Shown: positions 15,425 to 22,527 of the stretch, in pieces
Layout: the number at the start of each line of letters is the position of its first letter
Numbering within the stretch: the stretch's first letter is position 1
From: a bacterium
GTDB taxonomy: Bacteria; Bacillota_I; Bacilli_A; RF39; UBA660
Reading direction: 5' to 3'
DNA length: 22,825 nt
NCBI GenBank assembly: GCA_004563275.1
Contig: SFSZ01000024.1
Span: forward strand, 1 to 22,825
Translations under genes and position numbers: made by a program
The notes under the pieces: generated by a model
Databases searched by the model: none
Told to the model about the DNA's origin: nothing
The model's input: the letters and a program-made list of their open reading frames with translations, nothing else

Positions 15425-15769
15425 TTATTTTTGTTTTGCTCGAGTTTGTTCTAATAGTTTTTTCTTCTTAGTATACATTATGTGCATTATTTCATCACTA
15501 GGTCTTTGTTTCATATCATTTATTACTCTAAACCAGTATTGGTATTCTTGGTATTCTGCTTCATTAGTATGCTCTAATTTATGTAAAAGTTGATGAGCTT
15601 TGACCGTTAATAATGCTCCATTTCCAACTGTTTCCAAACCACCATTACGATCTTCTTTAATATGGTGGTATGTTATATGATTATTTTTGCTTACTTTAAA
15701 TCCCATCCAATCGACAGTTGGTTTTCCATATATTTTATACATTTCAATTAATATTTCTGGATTCTTCAT
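15425..15769 (-). CDS. HNH-like small protein, second of a tandem pair
   Basis: A 114-residue protein whose first 100 residues align without gaps to the preceding gene (about 54 identical by my hand count). The centre has an HNH-type layout: TYHHI at 33-37, GG at 43-44, NGALL at 50-54 and AHxxLH at 58-63. H35/H36, N50, H59 and H63 would make the beta-beta-alpha metal site. The usual zinc cysteines are absent. A helical C-terminus with YWFRVINDMK follows. A nuclease or nicking activity is suggested by the family only. The ATG at 15769 is one base after the TAA of the first copy and has no good ribosome site of its own, so it is translationally coupled. No terminator separates it from the rplK leader. 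Confidence 0.75.
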   Translation of the reverse strand: MKNPEILIEMYKIYGKPTVDWMGFKVSKNNHITYHHIKEDRNGGLETVGNGALLTVKAHQLLHKLEHTNEAEYQEYQYWFRVINDMKQRPSDEIMHIMYTKKKKLLEQTRAKQK

Positions 15770-15770
15770 A

Positions 15771-16163
15771 TTATTTATTTTCCCTTGGTTTTATAGTTAA
15801 TATTTTGTTTTGTTCTTTTAGTTGTCTTTTATTAGAAATATCATATTCTAGTTTATCTTTTAAACTGTACATAATTTGCATTATCTCAAAAGTTGGAGAA
15901 CATTTCATATCATTAATTAAACGAAACCAATAATTGTATTCTTCATATAATTTTGGATCTAAACCTTCAATAGTATGTAATTTTGCATGAGCCTTTTTGG
16001 TTAGAATGGCGCCGTTTTCAAGGCTAGCGTCGCCTCCATCTTCAGCTTTAATAATATGATGATAGGTTAAAGTATTTTCTTCACTCACTTCAAAACCCAT
16101 CCAATCAATTTTAGGTTTACCATATATTTCAAACATTGTTGTTAACACCGATTTGTTTCTCAT
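15771..16163 (-). CDS. HNH-like small protein, first of a tandem pair
   Basis: A 130-residue protein, paralogous to its downstream neighbour. It carries DWMGFEVS (20-27), TYHHI (33-37), GG (43-44), NGAIL (50-54), AHAKLH (58-63) and YWFRLINDMK (78-87). The spacing of these histidines and the asparagine fits an HNH/beta-beta-alpha-metal fold without zinc ribbons. It has an extra 15-residue basic tail (KEQNKILTIKPRENK) that the second copy lacks. I start it at ATG 16163 with GGGAGG six bases upstream; an ATG eight codons further up lies before that site. The pair sits between nusG and rplK, which are normally adjacent. Its target is unknown. All supposed active-site residues are kept in both copies, which argues against decay. 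Confidence 0.75.
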   Translation of the reverse strand: MRNKSVLTTMFEIYGKPKIDWMGFEVSEENTLTYHHIIKAEDGGDASLENGAILTKKAHAKLHTIEGLDPKLYEEYNYWFRLINDMKCSPTFEIMQIMYSLKDKLEYDISNKRQLKEQNKILTIKPRENK

Positions 16164-16194
16164 AATAAGCCTCCCTGATATTATCATATTATCA

Positions 16195-16226
16195 TAAAAA
16201 AAGTTTAATGAGAACCATTAAACTTT
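16195..16226 (-). terminator. Terminator of secE-nusG
   Basis: A perfect 11-bp stem AAAGTTTAATG / CATTAAACTTT (16216-16226 with 16200-16210) and a T run on the minus strand, overlapping the nusG stop. Confidence 0.85.
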
Positions 16227-16764
16227 ATTTAATTGCTGATACTTGGAATAATTCTACTTCTACAGGTGTTTCTTGTCCGAAAAGGTCAATTAGAACTGTT
16301 AATCTGCTGTTTTCAATATCAAGATTATCAATAACACCTTCCATGCCTTTGAATGGACCATCAACAATTGAAACTCTTGTTCCAACAGTTAATTCTTTAT
16401 CAACATCCATTCTTGTCATTCCCATATTAGCTAATATTTTATCTATTTCTTGAGGTTTTAATGGAGTTGGTTTAGCACCTTTTCCACTTGATCCGATGAA
16501 ACCAGTTACTCCTGGAGTATTTCTAACGATATACCATGCTTCATCTGTCATAATCATTTCTACTAAAATATATCCTGGAAACATTTTTTTAGTTTTTTCT
16601 TTAACGCTTCCATCTTTCATTGTTTCTTTAACAGTTTCTTCTGGGATAATAATTCTAAAGATATAATCTTGGAAGCCCATAGATTCTGTACGCATTTCTA
16701 ATTTTTCTTTAACTTTAGATTCATGTCCACTATATGTGTTAACAACATACCATTCTTTTTCCAT
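16225..16764 (-). CDS. nusG: Transcription termination/antitermination factor NusG
   Basis: The 179-residue NusG, standard length. The N-terminal NGN domain starts KEWYVVNTYSGHESKVKEKL and includes MFPGYILVEM and RNTPGVTGFIG. The C-terminal KOW domain is VGTRVSIVDGPFKGMEG. It binds RNA polymerase and couples it to the ribosome or to Rho. It lies 3 bases after the secE stop, in a two-gene operon ended by the terminator at 16195-16226. In many Bacillota nusG runs on towards rplK; here a terminator and the HNH-like pair intervene. Confidence 0.98.
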   Translation of the reverse strand: MEKEWYVVNTYSGHESKVKEKLEMRTESMGFQDYIFRIIIPEETVKETMKDGSVKEKTKKMFPGYILVEMIMTDEAWYIVRNTPGVTGFIGSSGKGAKPTPLKPQEIDKILANMGMTRMDVDKELTVGTRVSIVDGPFKGMEGVIDNLDIENSRLTVLIDLFGQETPVEVELFQVSAIK

Positions 16765-16767
16765 AAA

Positions 16768-17034
16768 TTATAACCCCTTTACTAATGAACTAATCCATGC
16801 AAATAATGCATCTAAACCATAAAAGTATAATCCAAATATAACAATAAATGCTAAGGTTGCAATACTATATTTAAGCATATCTTCTTTGCTTGGCCATTTT
16901 ACTTTTTTTAATTCAGCTTTTACTTCTTTAATAAATGATTTCTTTGGAGTAGATACTTTCTTTTCTTTTTTTACAGTTTTCTTTTGAACTTTTTTAGATT
17001 CAACTTTTTTTGTTTCTTCTTTAGTTTTTGCCAT
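16768..17034 (-). CDS. secE: Preprotein translocase subunit SecE
   Basis: An 88-residue single-span SecE. The N-terminal 30 residues are very lysine-rich. The conserved amphipathic segment FIKEVKAELKKVKWPSKED follows, then a transmembrane helix at about 58-80. SecE clamps the SecY channel in the membrane. ATG 17034 has GAGGTG seven bases upstream. The position directly before nusG is canonical. The rpmG (L33) gene often found before secE is missing here. Confidence 0.95.
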   Translation of the reverse strand: MAKTKEETKKVESKKVQKKTVKKEKKVSTPKKSFIKEVKAELKKVKWPSKEDMLKYSIATLAFIVIFGLYFYGLDALFAWISSLVKGL

Positions 17035-17055
17035 TTTTACACCTCATTTTTTTCA

Positions 17056-17079
17056 AATAAAAAACACCTTTTCGTGCTT
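17056..17079 (-). promoter_or_regulatory. Hairpin at the 5' end of the secE transcript
   Basis: Minus-strand stem AAGCAC / GTGTTT (one G-T pair) with loop GAAAAG, followed by TTTATT. By promoter position it starts at or near +1. It may protect the mRNA end or act as a weak attenuator. Confidence 0.35.
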
Positions 17080-17085
17080 AAATGT

Positions 17086-17114
17086 AATATATCACACTTA
17101 TTATTATAAATCAA
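17086..17114 (-). promoter_or_regulatory. Promoter of secE-nusG
   Basis: TTGATT, a 17-base spacer and TATATT with a TGA extension before the -10 (minus strand). The -35 overlaps the T run of the sigH terminator. Confidence 0.7.
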
Positions 17115-17149
17115 GTAAAAAGATTTATTACTTATTATAATAAATCTTT
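17113..17149 (-). terminator. Terminator after sigH
   Basis: A perfect 11-bp stem AAAGATTTATT / AATAAATCTTT (17139-17149 with 17119-17129), then TTTAC, on the minus strand. The sigH stop lies in the loop, so the first half of the stem is coding. Confidence 0.8.
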
Positions 17150-17728
17150 TATTTTATTGCGTATTCTTTGAATAGTATTGTCTATTTGTTTTGGTTCTTT
17201 ATTTAATATTTTAGCAATGTCTTGATAACCAAAACCATTTATAACTAATTTATAAACATCTTTTTCAAATGGTGATAAATCATCATTTATTTTTTTAGTT
17301 AATTCTTCTAGTCTTTCTTCATTTTCCATTTTATGTAGGGGATCTAGAGAACTATCACCTAATATTTCTTCTAAAGGTCTTTTAAATGCTTCATATTCTG
17401 CTTCTAAACTATAAGCTTCAGTATTAACTTTATTTTTTGTTGTTTCGGCTTTACGAATACAATTTTGAATTTTTCGTTCAACTACTAGAGATATAAATGT
17501 AGGAAGTGATGTGCTTTTATCTGATGAATATTTAATTAGAGCATCTGTAAAAGCTAACATTGCTTCTTGTTTGGCTTCTGATATATCAATACCTAAAGCA
17601 TAAATAGTTCTTTTATATTTAGCTAAAATTATAGAAATTATATAACTGTACTTATCATATAAAATATTTTTAGCATCTTCATCATTTTCGGAAAACATGG
17701 TAATTAATTTTTCATCATTAAATTCCAT
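17135..17728 (-). CDS. sigH: Sigma-70 family factor, SigH type by position
   Basis: A 197-residue sigma factor. Region 2 lies at about residues 10-95 (NILYDKYSYIISIIL, EAKQEAMLAFTDALIKY, TFISLVVERKIQNCIRK). A region 4 helix-turn-helix lies at about 145-195 (LSPFEKDVYKLVINGFGYQDIAKIL). Region 3 is missing, as in SigH/Spo0H and ComX-type factors, and the length is close to theirs (about 210). The order mrnC-rlmB-sigH-secE-nusG matches the Bacillus and Clostridium locus, which is the main reason for the symbol. Its regulon in this organism is unknown. No anti-sigma gene is adjacent. The ATG overlaps the rlmB stop (TAATG). Confidence 0.85.
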   Translation of the reverse strand: MEFNDEKLITMFSENDEDAKNILYDKYSYIISIILAKYKRTIYALGIDISEAKQEAMLAFTDALIKYSSDKSTSLPTFISLVVERKIQNCIRKAETTKNKVNTEAYSLEAEYEAFKRPLEEILGDSSLDPLHKMENEERLEELTKKINDDLSPFEKDVYKLVINGFGYQDIAKILNKEPKQIDNTIQRIRNKIKDLL

Positions 17729-18399
17729 TATTCACCTATTCCAAAAATTAATATACCTGCTGAAACGGAAGCATTTAATGAATTTACTTTACCTTTCATT
17801 GGAATACTTATAATTAAATCACTATTCTTTTTTACTAATTGACTTACTCCGAATCCTTCTGAACCAATGATTAAACATACTTTATCAGCATAAGAAACTT
17901 TACGATAATCTTCTCCACCTGCTTCGGCAGCATAAACAAAGAAGCCTTTTTCTTTTAATTTATTAATAGCGTTTACTAAATTATTTACCATTATGATGTT
18001 TACTCTTGAAATAGCACCAGTGCTGGTTTTCATAACAGTTTCATTAACTAATACAGAACGATCTTTAGGAATAATTATATTTTTTATACCTTTTGCTTCA
18101 CATGAACGAATAATTGCTCCAAAGTTATGAGGATCTTCTAGGTGATCTAACATTACTACAAAAGTATCATCAGTTATATCATCTAGGGTTCCATATACAT
18201 AGTCATATATTTCAATAATAATACCTTGATTGTTTGGTAACATTTTATCTAATACTTTAGGATCGGTATTAACATATTTTAAGTTAGATTTTTTTATTGT
18301 TTGAATTATTTCTTGATCTTTAAAGTTAGAACTAAGATGTACTTTTTTTATTTTACTTTTATCGGTTTCATTAAAAACGTTTTTTCCACATACTCTCAT
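17728..18399 (-). CDS. rlmB: 23S rRNA 2'-O-methyltransferase, TrmH/RlmB family
   Basis: This 223-residue SPOUT-fold protein has an N-terminal substrate-binding domain in about residues 1-75 and a catalytic domain with the three family motifs: LDHLEDPHNFGAIIRSCEA, IGSEGFGV and SIPMKGKVNSLNASVSAGI. The knot-forming SLNASVSA motif and the catalytic arginine (IIRS) are present. RlmB methylates a ribose in the 23S peptidyl-transferase region; paralogues act on other sites, so the exact target is inferred from synteny with mrnC and sigH. It is about 20 residues shorter than E. coli RlmB. The start overlaps the mrnC stop (ATGA), and its stop overlaps the sigH start. Confidence 0.92.
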   Translation of the reverse strand: MRVCGKNVFNETDKSKIKKVHLSSNFKDQEIIQTIKKSNLKYVNTDPKVLDKMLPNNQGIIIEIYDYVYGTLDDITDDTFVVMLDHLEDPHNFGAIIRSCEAKGIKNIIIPKDRSVLVNETVMKTSTGAISRVNIIMVNNLVNAINKLKEKGFFVYAAEAGGEDYRKVSYADKVCLIIGSEGFGVSQLVKKNSDLIISIPMKGKVNSLNASVSAGILIFGIGE

Positions 18400-18752
18400 T
18401 TTAATATTCCTTTCATAATTTCTTCTAATCTATCTTTATTATTTTGATATAAATAGCCAATTAAACATTCAAAGCCAGTAGCTTTATGATATGTAACTAT
18501 ATCTGTTGATTTACTTTTATGACTAGGAGCGTTACGTCCTTTTCTTACAATTTCTTGTTCTTCACCAGTTAAAATATTATTATTTATTAGTTCTTCTAAA
18601 ATGTTTTTTTGAGAAGTTGCTGATACATATTTTAGGGATTCTTTTTGTAAATCATTTACATTAGATATTCCTTTGTTTATTAGGTATTCTCTTACATATA
18701 GTTCATAGGCGGCATCTCCAAGATATGCCATTATTAAGTTTTGCATAGTCAT
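18396..18752 (-). CDS. mrnC: Mini-ribonuclease III
   Basis: A 118-residue RNase III catalytic domain without a dsRNA-binding domain, the hallmark of Mini-III, which trims 23S rRNA ends in Bacillus. Conserved blocks are LIMAYLGDAAYELYVREYLI near the N-terminus, KYVSATSQ, RKGRNAPSHKSKSTDIVTYHKATGFECLIGYLY. The acidic residues of GDAAYE and the ATGFECLIGYLY helix are the metal site of the family. I use ATG 18752. There is no ribosome binding site before any candidate start (GTG 18755, ATG 18752 or ATG 18746). The -10 at 18762-18767 places the transcript start at about 18755, so the mRNA is probably leaderless. A TTG start at 18773 lies upstream of the promoter and is not credible. First gene of mrnC-rlmB-sigH. 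Confidence 0.93.
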   Translation of the reverse strand: MTMQNLIMAYLGDAAYELYVREYLINKGISNVNDLQKESLKYVSATSQKNILEELINNNILTGEEQEIVRKGRNAPSHKSKSTDIVTYHKATGFECLIGYLYQNNKDRLEEIMKGILK

Positions 18753-18761
18753 CACGGGAAA

Positions 18762-18790
18762 AATATAACACAATTTTAATTAAAAGTAAA
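18762..18790 (-). promoter_or_regulatory. Promoter of mrnC-rlmB-sigH
   Basis: TTTACT, a 17-base spacer and TATATT, extended by TG (TGTTATATT), on the minus strand. The -10 ends only 7-10 bases before the mrnC start codons. Confidence 0.6.
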
Positions 18791-18829
18791 ATAAAAGAGT
18801 TAATATATTTTTTGGGATATTAACTCTTT
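18786..18829 (-). terminator. Terminator overlapping the glycosyltransferase 3' end
   Basis: A perfect 13-bp stem AAAGAGTTAATAT / ATATTAACTCTTT (18817-18829 with 18794-18806) followed by TATTTTA on the minus strand. The first half of the stem and the loop encode the last residues (KELISQKIY) and the stop. Confidence 0.85.
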
Positions 18830-19870
18830 ATTATTAATTATTCTTGTATTTTCAGGATCTAATTTTAAGGCTTTTTTAGACCATTTAAGAGATGTTTTGT
18901 AATTACCTAAGTAATATTCACAAACACTTAATAAATCTTCTACAGTGCCATTATAACAAGCTGGATCATTAATATATGACTTATTGTTATTATTTTGATT
19001 TAAACACATAAGTAAATAAGATTTAGAAGCTTCATAATTATTCATAAGATAATATACATAAGCTGTTTCAAAATAAGGTTCTCTTTTAGTAGAACATTCA
19101 CTTATGGATCTTAAAGCATGTTTTAAAGCTTCAGGTAAATTATTAAGCATTGTGTAACATCTTGATATAAATCTTTCAGAAGCACATCTTTCTTCATCCC
19201 AAGTACTTGTAGGCATTGATAAATGTTTTTTTAAAGTAGTAATGGCATCGTCATATTTACCATAAAACATATATTCTCTACCTAGATAATGCATGTTACG
19301 GTCATTGTTAGGGTCTTCTTTGACAGCTAGTTCTAGAAGTGATAAATAGCTTGATCTAGACTTTGTACTATCAGGATAATGTTTTAATGTTATTTCATCT
19401 AAGGTTACAATTTTTTCACCATTAAGTGAGCATTTTAATACTTCATGTACTGGATTTACCCATGTGTAACCTTTTCTGGTATGAATTTTTTCTTGATAGA
19501 AGTTAACAGCAGGATTGCCGTATTTGTCAAAAGACCATATGTAATTGTAACGACAACGATTAGCATTTTTGAATTTTTCTTCAAGAACTTGGCGCCAACC
19601 TGGAGCAAATATTTCGTCTATATCTGTACAGACACAAATATCAACATCGTCTGGAACCATATCTAATGATTTATTTCTGGCTACATCAAATCGCCATGGT
19701 TTAATTATTTCTTGTTTAACATGGACATTTAGTTTTTGAAGTAATTCAACAGTATTATCGGTAGAACCGGTATCTAAGACATAGATATCATCTGCTTCTT
19801 TCATGGAGTTATACCAACGATCTATAAATTTAGATTCATTTTTGGTAATAGCGTATACTATTATTTTCAT
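18800..19870 (-). CDS. Family 2 glycosyltransferase with TPR-like C-terminus
   Basis: A 356-residue protein. Residues 1-165 form a GT-A fold: IVYAITKNESKFIDRWYNSM, VLDTGSTDNTVELL and the DxD metal site CTDIDEIF (D83, D85). HEVLKCSLNGEK follows the acceptor region. Residues 180-350 are helical tetratricopeptide-like repeats (DRNMHYLGREYMFYGKYDDA; YLGNYKTSLKWSKKALKLDP). This combination occurs in protein glycosyltransferases of spore-forming and gut Bacillota. No membrane span is present, so it acts in the cytosol. It starts 6 bases after the stop of a collagen-like reading frame rich in threonine, so that protein is a natural candidate substrate; this is inference. The only ribosome-like site, AAGGA, lies 12 bases upstream, inside the collagen tail. 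Confidence 0.9.
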   Translation of the reverse strand: MKIIVYAITKNESKFIDRWYNSMKEADDIYVLDTGSTDNTVELLQKLNVHVKQEIIKPWRFDVARNKSLDMVPDDVDICVCTDIDEIFAPGWRQVLEEKFKNANRCRYNYIWSFDKYGNPAVNFYQEKIHTRKGYTWVNPVHEVLKCSLNGEKIVTLDEITLKHYPDSTKSRSSYLSLLELAVKEDPNNDRNMHYLGREYMFYGKYDDAITTLKKHLSMPTSTWDEERCASERFISRCYTMLNNLPEALKHALRSISECSTKREPYFETAYVYYLMNNYEASKSYLLMCLNQNNNNKSYINDPACYNGTVEDLLSVCEYYLGNYKTSLKWSKKALKLDPENTRIINNKELISQKIY

Positions 19871-19876
19871 TTATTT

Positions 19877-19963
19877 TTATGTTCCTTGTGGACCAGTCGG
19901 GCCGGTTGGACCAGTTGCTCCTTTGTTTAAATCTTCTTTATATATTAAATTTGAAAGTTCCAT
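19877..19963 (-). pseudogene. 3' remnant of a collagen-like (G-P-T repeat) gene
   Basis: The minus-strand frame ending in TAA at 19877-19879 encodes KGATGPTGPTGPQGT, four to five Gly-X-Y triplets of bacterial collagen type. The local G+C of the repeat is clearly higher than its surroundings. Upstream, the frame runs into the 3' end of the serine recombinase in another frame; the first ATG (19963) lies inside that gene. A free-standing 28-residue product is unlikely. The simplest reading is that the recombinase-bearing element inserted into the collagen-like gene and left its 3' end here. The 5' part should lie beyond the right edge of the window. An alternative is a short silent cassette for recombination. 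Confidence 0.6.
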
Positions 19964-21999
19964 ATAACCTTTATATCTCTTGAATTTGTTTCTTCGTCAT
20001 AATGACCGATTAAAACTTTATCAATAAAGTCGCCAACAATTTCAACATTTAATTTATCTATATGTCTGTACTTCTTAAAGATATTCTTTTTTGATTTTAA
20101 ACTTTCTTTCATAGTTGCAGTAGTAGCTATGTCTTTTTTTATTATCTTCATCCTTTCTTCTAATTTAGCAGTATCATCTTTATACTTATTCATTAGAATT
20201 AAAAATTCTTTTTCTGGTAGTATCCCAGAAGTACGATCTTCATATAGTCTTTGGAAATATGAATTTTTATTTTGTAATTCCTTATTAATATTATTTAATT
20301 CTTTTTCTAATGTCTTTAATTTGTCTTTAAATAAATCTTGTTCTATTGTCTCATCTTTTTCATTATTAAGACTTTCTTCATCATAAAACCTGTTAAGTAA
20401 AACATTAATCTTTTCTAATACCAAGTTATGTAATTCTTCTTCACGAAGATATTTTTTATTATCACAATTAGACCATTTATTATTCTTATCTTTACAACAT
20501 AAATAACCATATCCAGAATCTTGTTTTTTACCACACTTACAAAAAACTCTATTACAATTCATACAAAATACTTTATTATTAAAAGCATGCACTTCGCCAT
20601 TTTGTTGGCTTCGTGATTTATCTTCTAATCTTTGTTGTATTGTATAAAATATAGTTTTATCAACAAGACCTGTATGAGTATCATTTTTTCTTATTCTATC
20701 TTCTTCATCATTATAGACTAATGTGTGATTTTTATAGCTTAATGTTGTTGTTTTAAACTGTACCATATTACCGATATAAACTTCATCTTTTAATATACTC
20801 TTAATTGTTTGACTAGACCATTTTAATTTTCTTCTTATATTAATTTTAAAATCTAAATCAACATCAATATTATCAACAGCTTTTTTAAGCATAACATAAA
20901 ACTTTTCTTTGCTTACATTTTCTTTTAATGTGATTTCAAATTGATAACTGATTGTATGTGTTCTATCAAGTATATCTGTTTTAGTAGCAATACAAGTAGC
21001 AGTTTTAGGTATATCATCATCTTCATTTAATAATACAAAATCACTTTCATTAAACTTGTTAATATCTAAATTATCTTTTTCACTATAATAGATTTTAGTT
21101 TTATTTTGAGTATATCTTTTTAAAGTAATTTCACACTTATTATTAAATACTTTTTTATCAGTAGTTAAGTAGTTAAAACTAATAAGATTATTTAATATCT
21201 GTGTTTCATTATTTGTAAGATTGATACTTACAATATAAGTTCCGGTTTTTTCTATATAGTCATAATCTAAATATTCTTTTAATAAAGGTATTTGTAATTT
21301 GCTACCGTGCATTTTCTTATACTCAAACGGACTAGGTATTTTTTCTTTGTTTAAGTTATTAGCAATCTTTTCTAAACCGTCGCCTTTGTAATAATCATCA
21401 AAAATTCTTTTTACAACTTCTGCAGCTACCGGATCAGGTATTAAGTGATTATTATTTTCTGGATCTTTAATGTATCCATATTTTGAAAAACTTGCTGTGC
21501 ACTCGCCAGCTTTTCTTTTTGACTTAAATGTTTCACGAATATTTAGTGAAGTATCTTCTAAATACCATTCATCTGTTAATCCTAATATTTGACTTGTTTT
21601 TTTAGTTTCTCTTTTAGTATTGTCAATTCTATCAACTGTTGTAAGAAATCTAACATTCCATTCGTGAAATAAGTTATGTATGTATTTTTCTATAAGTTCA
21701 GAATCTCTTGCGAATCTTGCTTGTGTTTTACATAAAACTATATCAACATTTCCAGCTTCACACTCAGCAATCATTTTGTTAAAGTTTGGACGTGAGCTAT
21801 CAGCACCAGACCAATCTTCATCATTATAAACACCTACAATTTGCCAGCCTTCATTTTCTGCATATTCCCTTAACATCAATTCTTGATTTTTGATACTCTT
21901 TGATATTTGTTCTTTTGTTAATTTATCACGATCTTCATCTGATAATCTTAAATATAACACCGCCCTTACTAATGTTTTAGTAATATAGGAGTTATTCAA
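19945..21999 (-). CDS. Large serine recombinase (site-specific integrase)
   Basis: A 684-residue recombinase from TTG 21999. The resolvase domain begins RAVLYLRLSDED, with the likely nucleophile Ser20. It continues with DEDWSGADSSRPNFNKMI and the catalytic-arginine region KTQARFARDSE. The recombinase domain has YGYIKDPENN, EVVKRIFDDYYKGDGLEKIANNLN and WSSQTIKSILKDEVYIGNM. Between NKEKIPSP and KLKWSS lies an extra segment of about 150 residues (about 240-390) that the family lacks. A zinc ribbon (FCMNCNRVFCKCGK...CC...C) and a long coiled coil follow. Such enzymes integrate and excise phages and mobile elements. I prefer TTG 21999 because GGGAG lies 8 bases upstream and it overlaps the stop of the small upstream ORF; ATG 22029 has no ribosome site. 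Confidence 0.9.
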   Translation of the reverse strand: MNNSYITKTLVRAVLYLRLSDEDRDKLTKEQISKSIKNQELMLREYAENEGWQIVGVYNDEDWSGADSSRPNFNKMIAECEAGNVDIVLCKTQARFARDSELIEKYIHNLFHEWNVRFLTTVDRIDNTKRETKKTSQILGLTDEWYLEDTSLNIRETFKSKRKAGECTASFSKYGYIKDPENNNHLIPDPVAAEVVKRIFDDYYKGDGLEKIANNLNKEKIPSPFEYKKMHGSKLQIPLLKEYLDYDYIEKTGTYIVSINLTNNETQILNNLISFNYLTTDKKVFNNKCEITLKRYTQNKTKIYYSEKDNLDINKFNESDFVLLNEDDDIPKTATCIATKTDILDRTHTISYQFEITLKENVSKEKFYVMLKKAVDNIDVDLDFKINIRRKLKWSSQTIKSILKDEVYIGNMVQFKTTTLSYKNHTLVYNDEEDRIRKNDTHTGLVDKTIFYTIQQRLEDKSRSQQNGEVHAFNNKVFCMNCNRVFCKCGKKQDSGYGYLCCKDKNNKWSNCDNKKYLREEELHNLVLEKINVLLNRFYDEESLNNEKDETIEQDLFKDKLKTLEKELNNINKELQNKNSYFQRLYEDRTSGILPEKEFLILMNKYKDDTAKLEERMKIIKKDIATTATMKESLKSKKNIFKKYRHIDKLNVEIVGDFIDKVLIGHYDEETNSRDIKVIWNFQI

Positions 22000-22162
22000 A
22001 ATTACAGCTCCCAAGCATACGTTTTTCATTTCTTTTTATATAATTAAAATATTTCTTATTAAAAATAGCTTTTAACTCCTGTTCCGTAGGATTAGGTATT
22101 GATGTTATAAATTCCTCACTATAATTAAAATTAGTTTTTTTCTTTTCCTTTTTATTCTTCAT
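21992..22162 (-). CDS. Small basic protein encoded before the recombinase
   Basis: A 56-residue ORF from ATG 22162, with GGGGGG six bases upstream. The product starts with a lysine-rich stretch (MKNKKEKKKTNFNYSEEF) and continues ITSIPNPTEQELKAIFNKKYFNYIKR. I do not recognise it with certainty. Short basic proteins of this kind are often found just before large serine recombinases and may be accessory or directionality factors; that is inference. Its stop (21992-21994) lies a few bases past the recombinase TTG start, so the two are translationally coupled. The strong ribosome site and coupling support it being real. Confidence 0.7.
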   Translation of the reverse strand: MKNKKEKKKTNFNYSEEFITSIPNPTEQELKAIFNKKYFNYIKRNEKRMLGSCNFE

Positions 22163-22323
22163 TTTTACCCCCCTTAAAGTAAAAAACTATGATAGTCCTA
22201 ATCTAATTTATGAGACAAAATACTGGTTTATACAACGCTATAGTTTTTAATTATTAAATAAAAAAATATATTTTTGATATACAGATTATCATTCGTTTAT
22301 AACTGTATTAATATTTTTTATAA

Positions 22324-22467
22324 TTATCTATTAATAATGCCTATATTATTGATTGTAATCTTTTTATTTTCTAATATTTTTCTGAATGCTATTTTTATGT
22401 GATCATCAATTCTAAACTTAACTTGATTATTTTTTATACCAAAATAATGAACTTTAATAGACTTAAA
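22324..22467 (-). pseudogene. Start-less reading frame, possible DNA-binding protein remnant
   Basis: Between TAG (22468-22470) and TAA (22324-22326) the minus strand is open for 47 codons and reads KNNQVKFRIDDHIKIAFRKI, then LENKKITINNIGIINR. The V-K-F-R-I-D-D strand followed by a helix resembles ribbon-helix-helix proteins of plasmids and phages. There is no ATG, GTG or TTG start and no ribosome site, so it is best read as a fragment. The resemblance is suggestive only, and chance coding-like sequence cannot be excluded. Confidence 0.3.
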
Positions 22468-22486
22468 CTATGTAATTTAGTATAAT
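22458..22486 (+). promoter_or_regulatory. Promoter of the surface-protein gene
   Basis: TAGACT, a 17-base spacer and TATAAT, ending 41 bases before the ATG at 22528. Confidence 0.55.
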
Positions 22487-22527
22487 TATATACAGAATAG
22501 ATACCAAAAGGATTGTGGGTGAATACG

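Larger units (their letters stand above)
22163..22527. other. 365-base gap with decayed ORF, inverted repeat and promoters
   Basis: This AT-rich gap separates the recombinase operon from the surface-protein gene. It holds a 9-bp inverted repeat AAAAACTAT / ATAGTTTTT (22182-22190 with 22240-22248) flanking a weak minus-strand promoter (TTGTCT, 18 bases, TATCAT). It also holds a short open frame on the minus strand (22324-22467) and the rightward promoter at 22458-22486. I see no RNA gene. Confidence 0.5.

Noticed and set aside
19877..19963. A free-standing 28-residue collagen-like peptide starting at ATG 19963
   Set aside because: The ATG lies inside the recombinase in another frame and has no ribosome site; a gene remnant is more likely.
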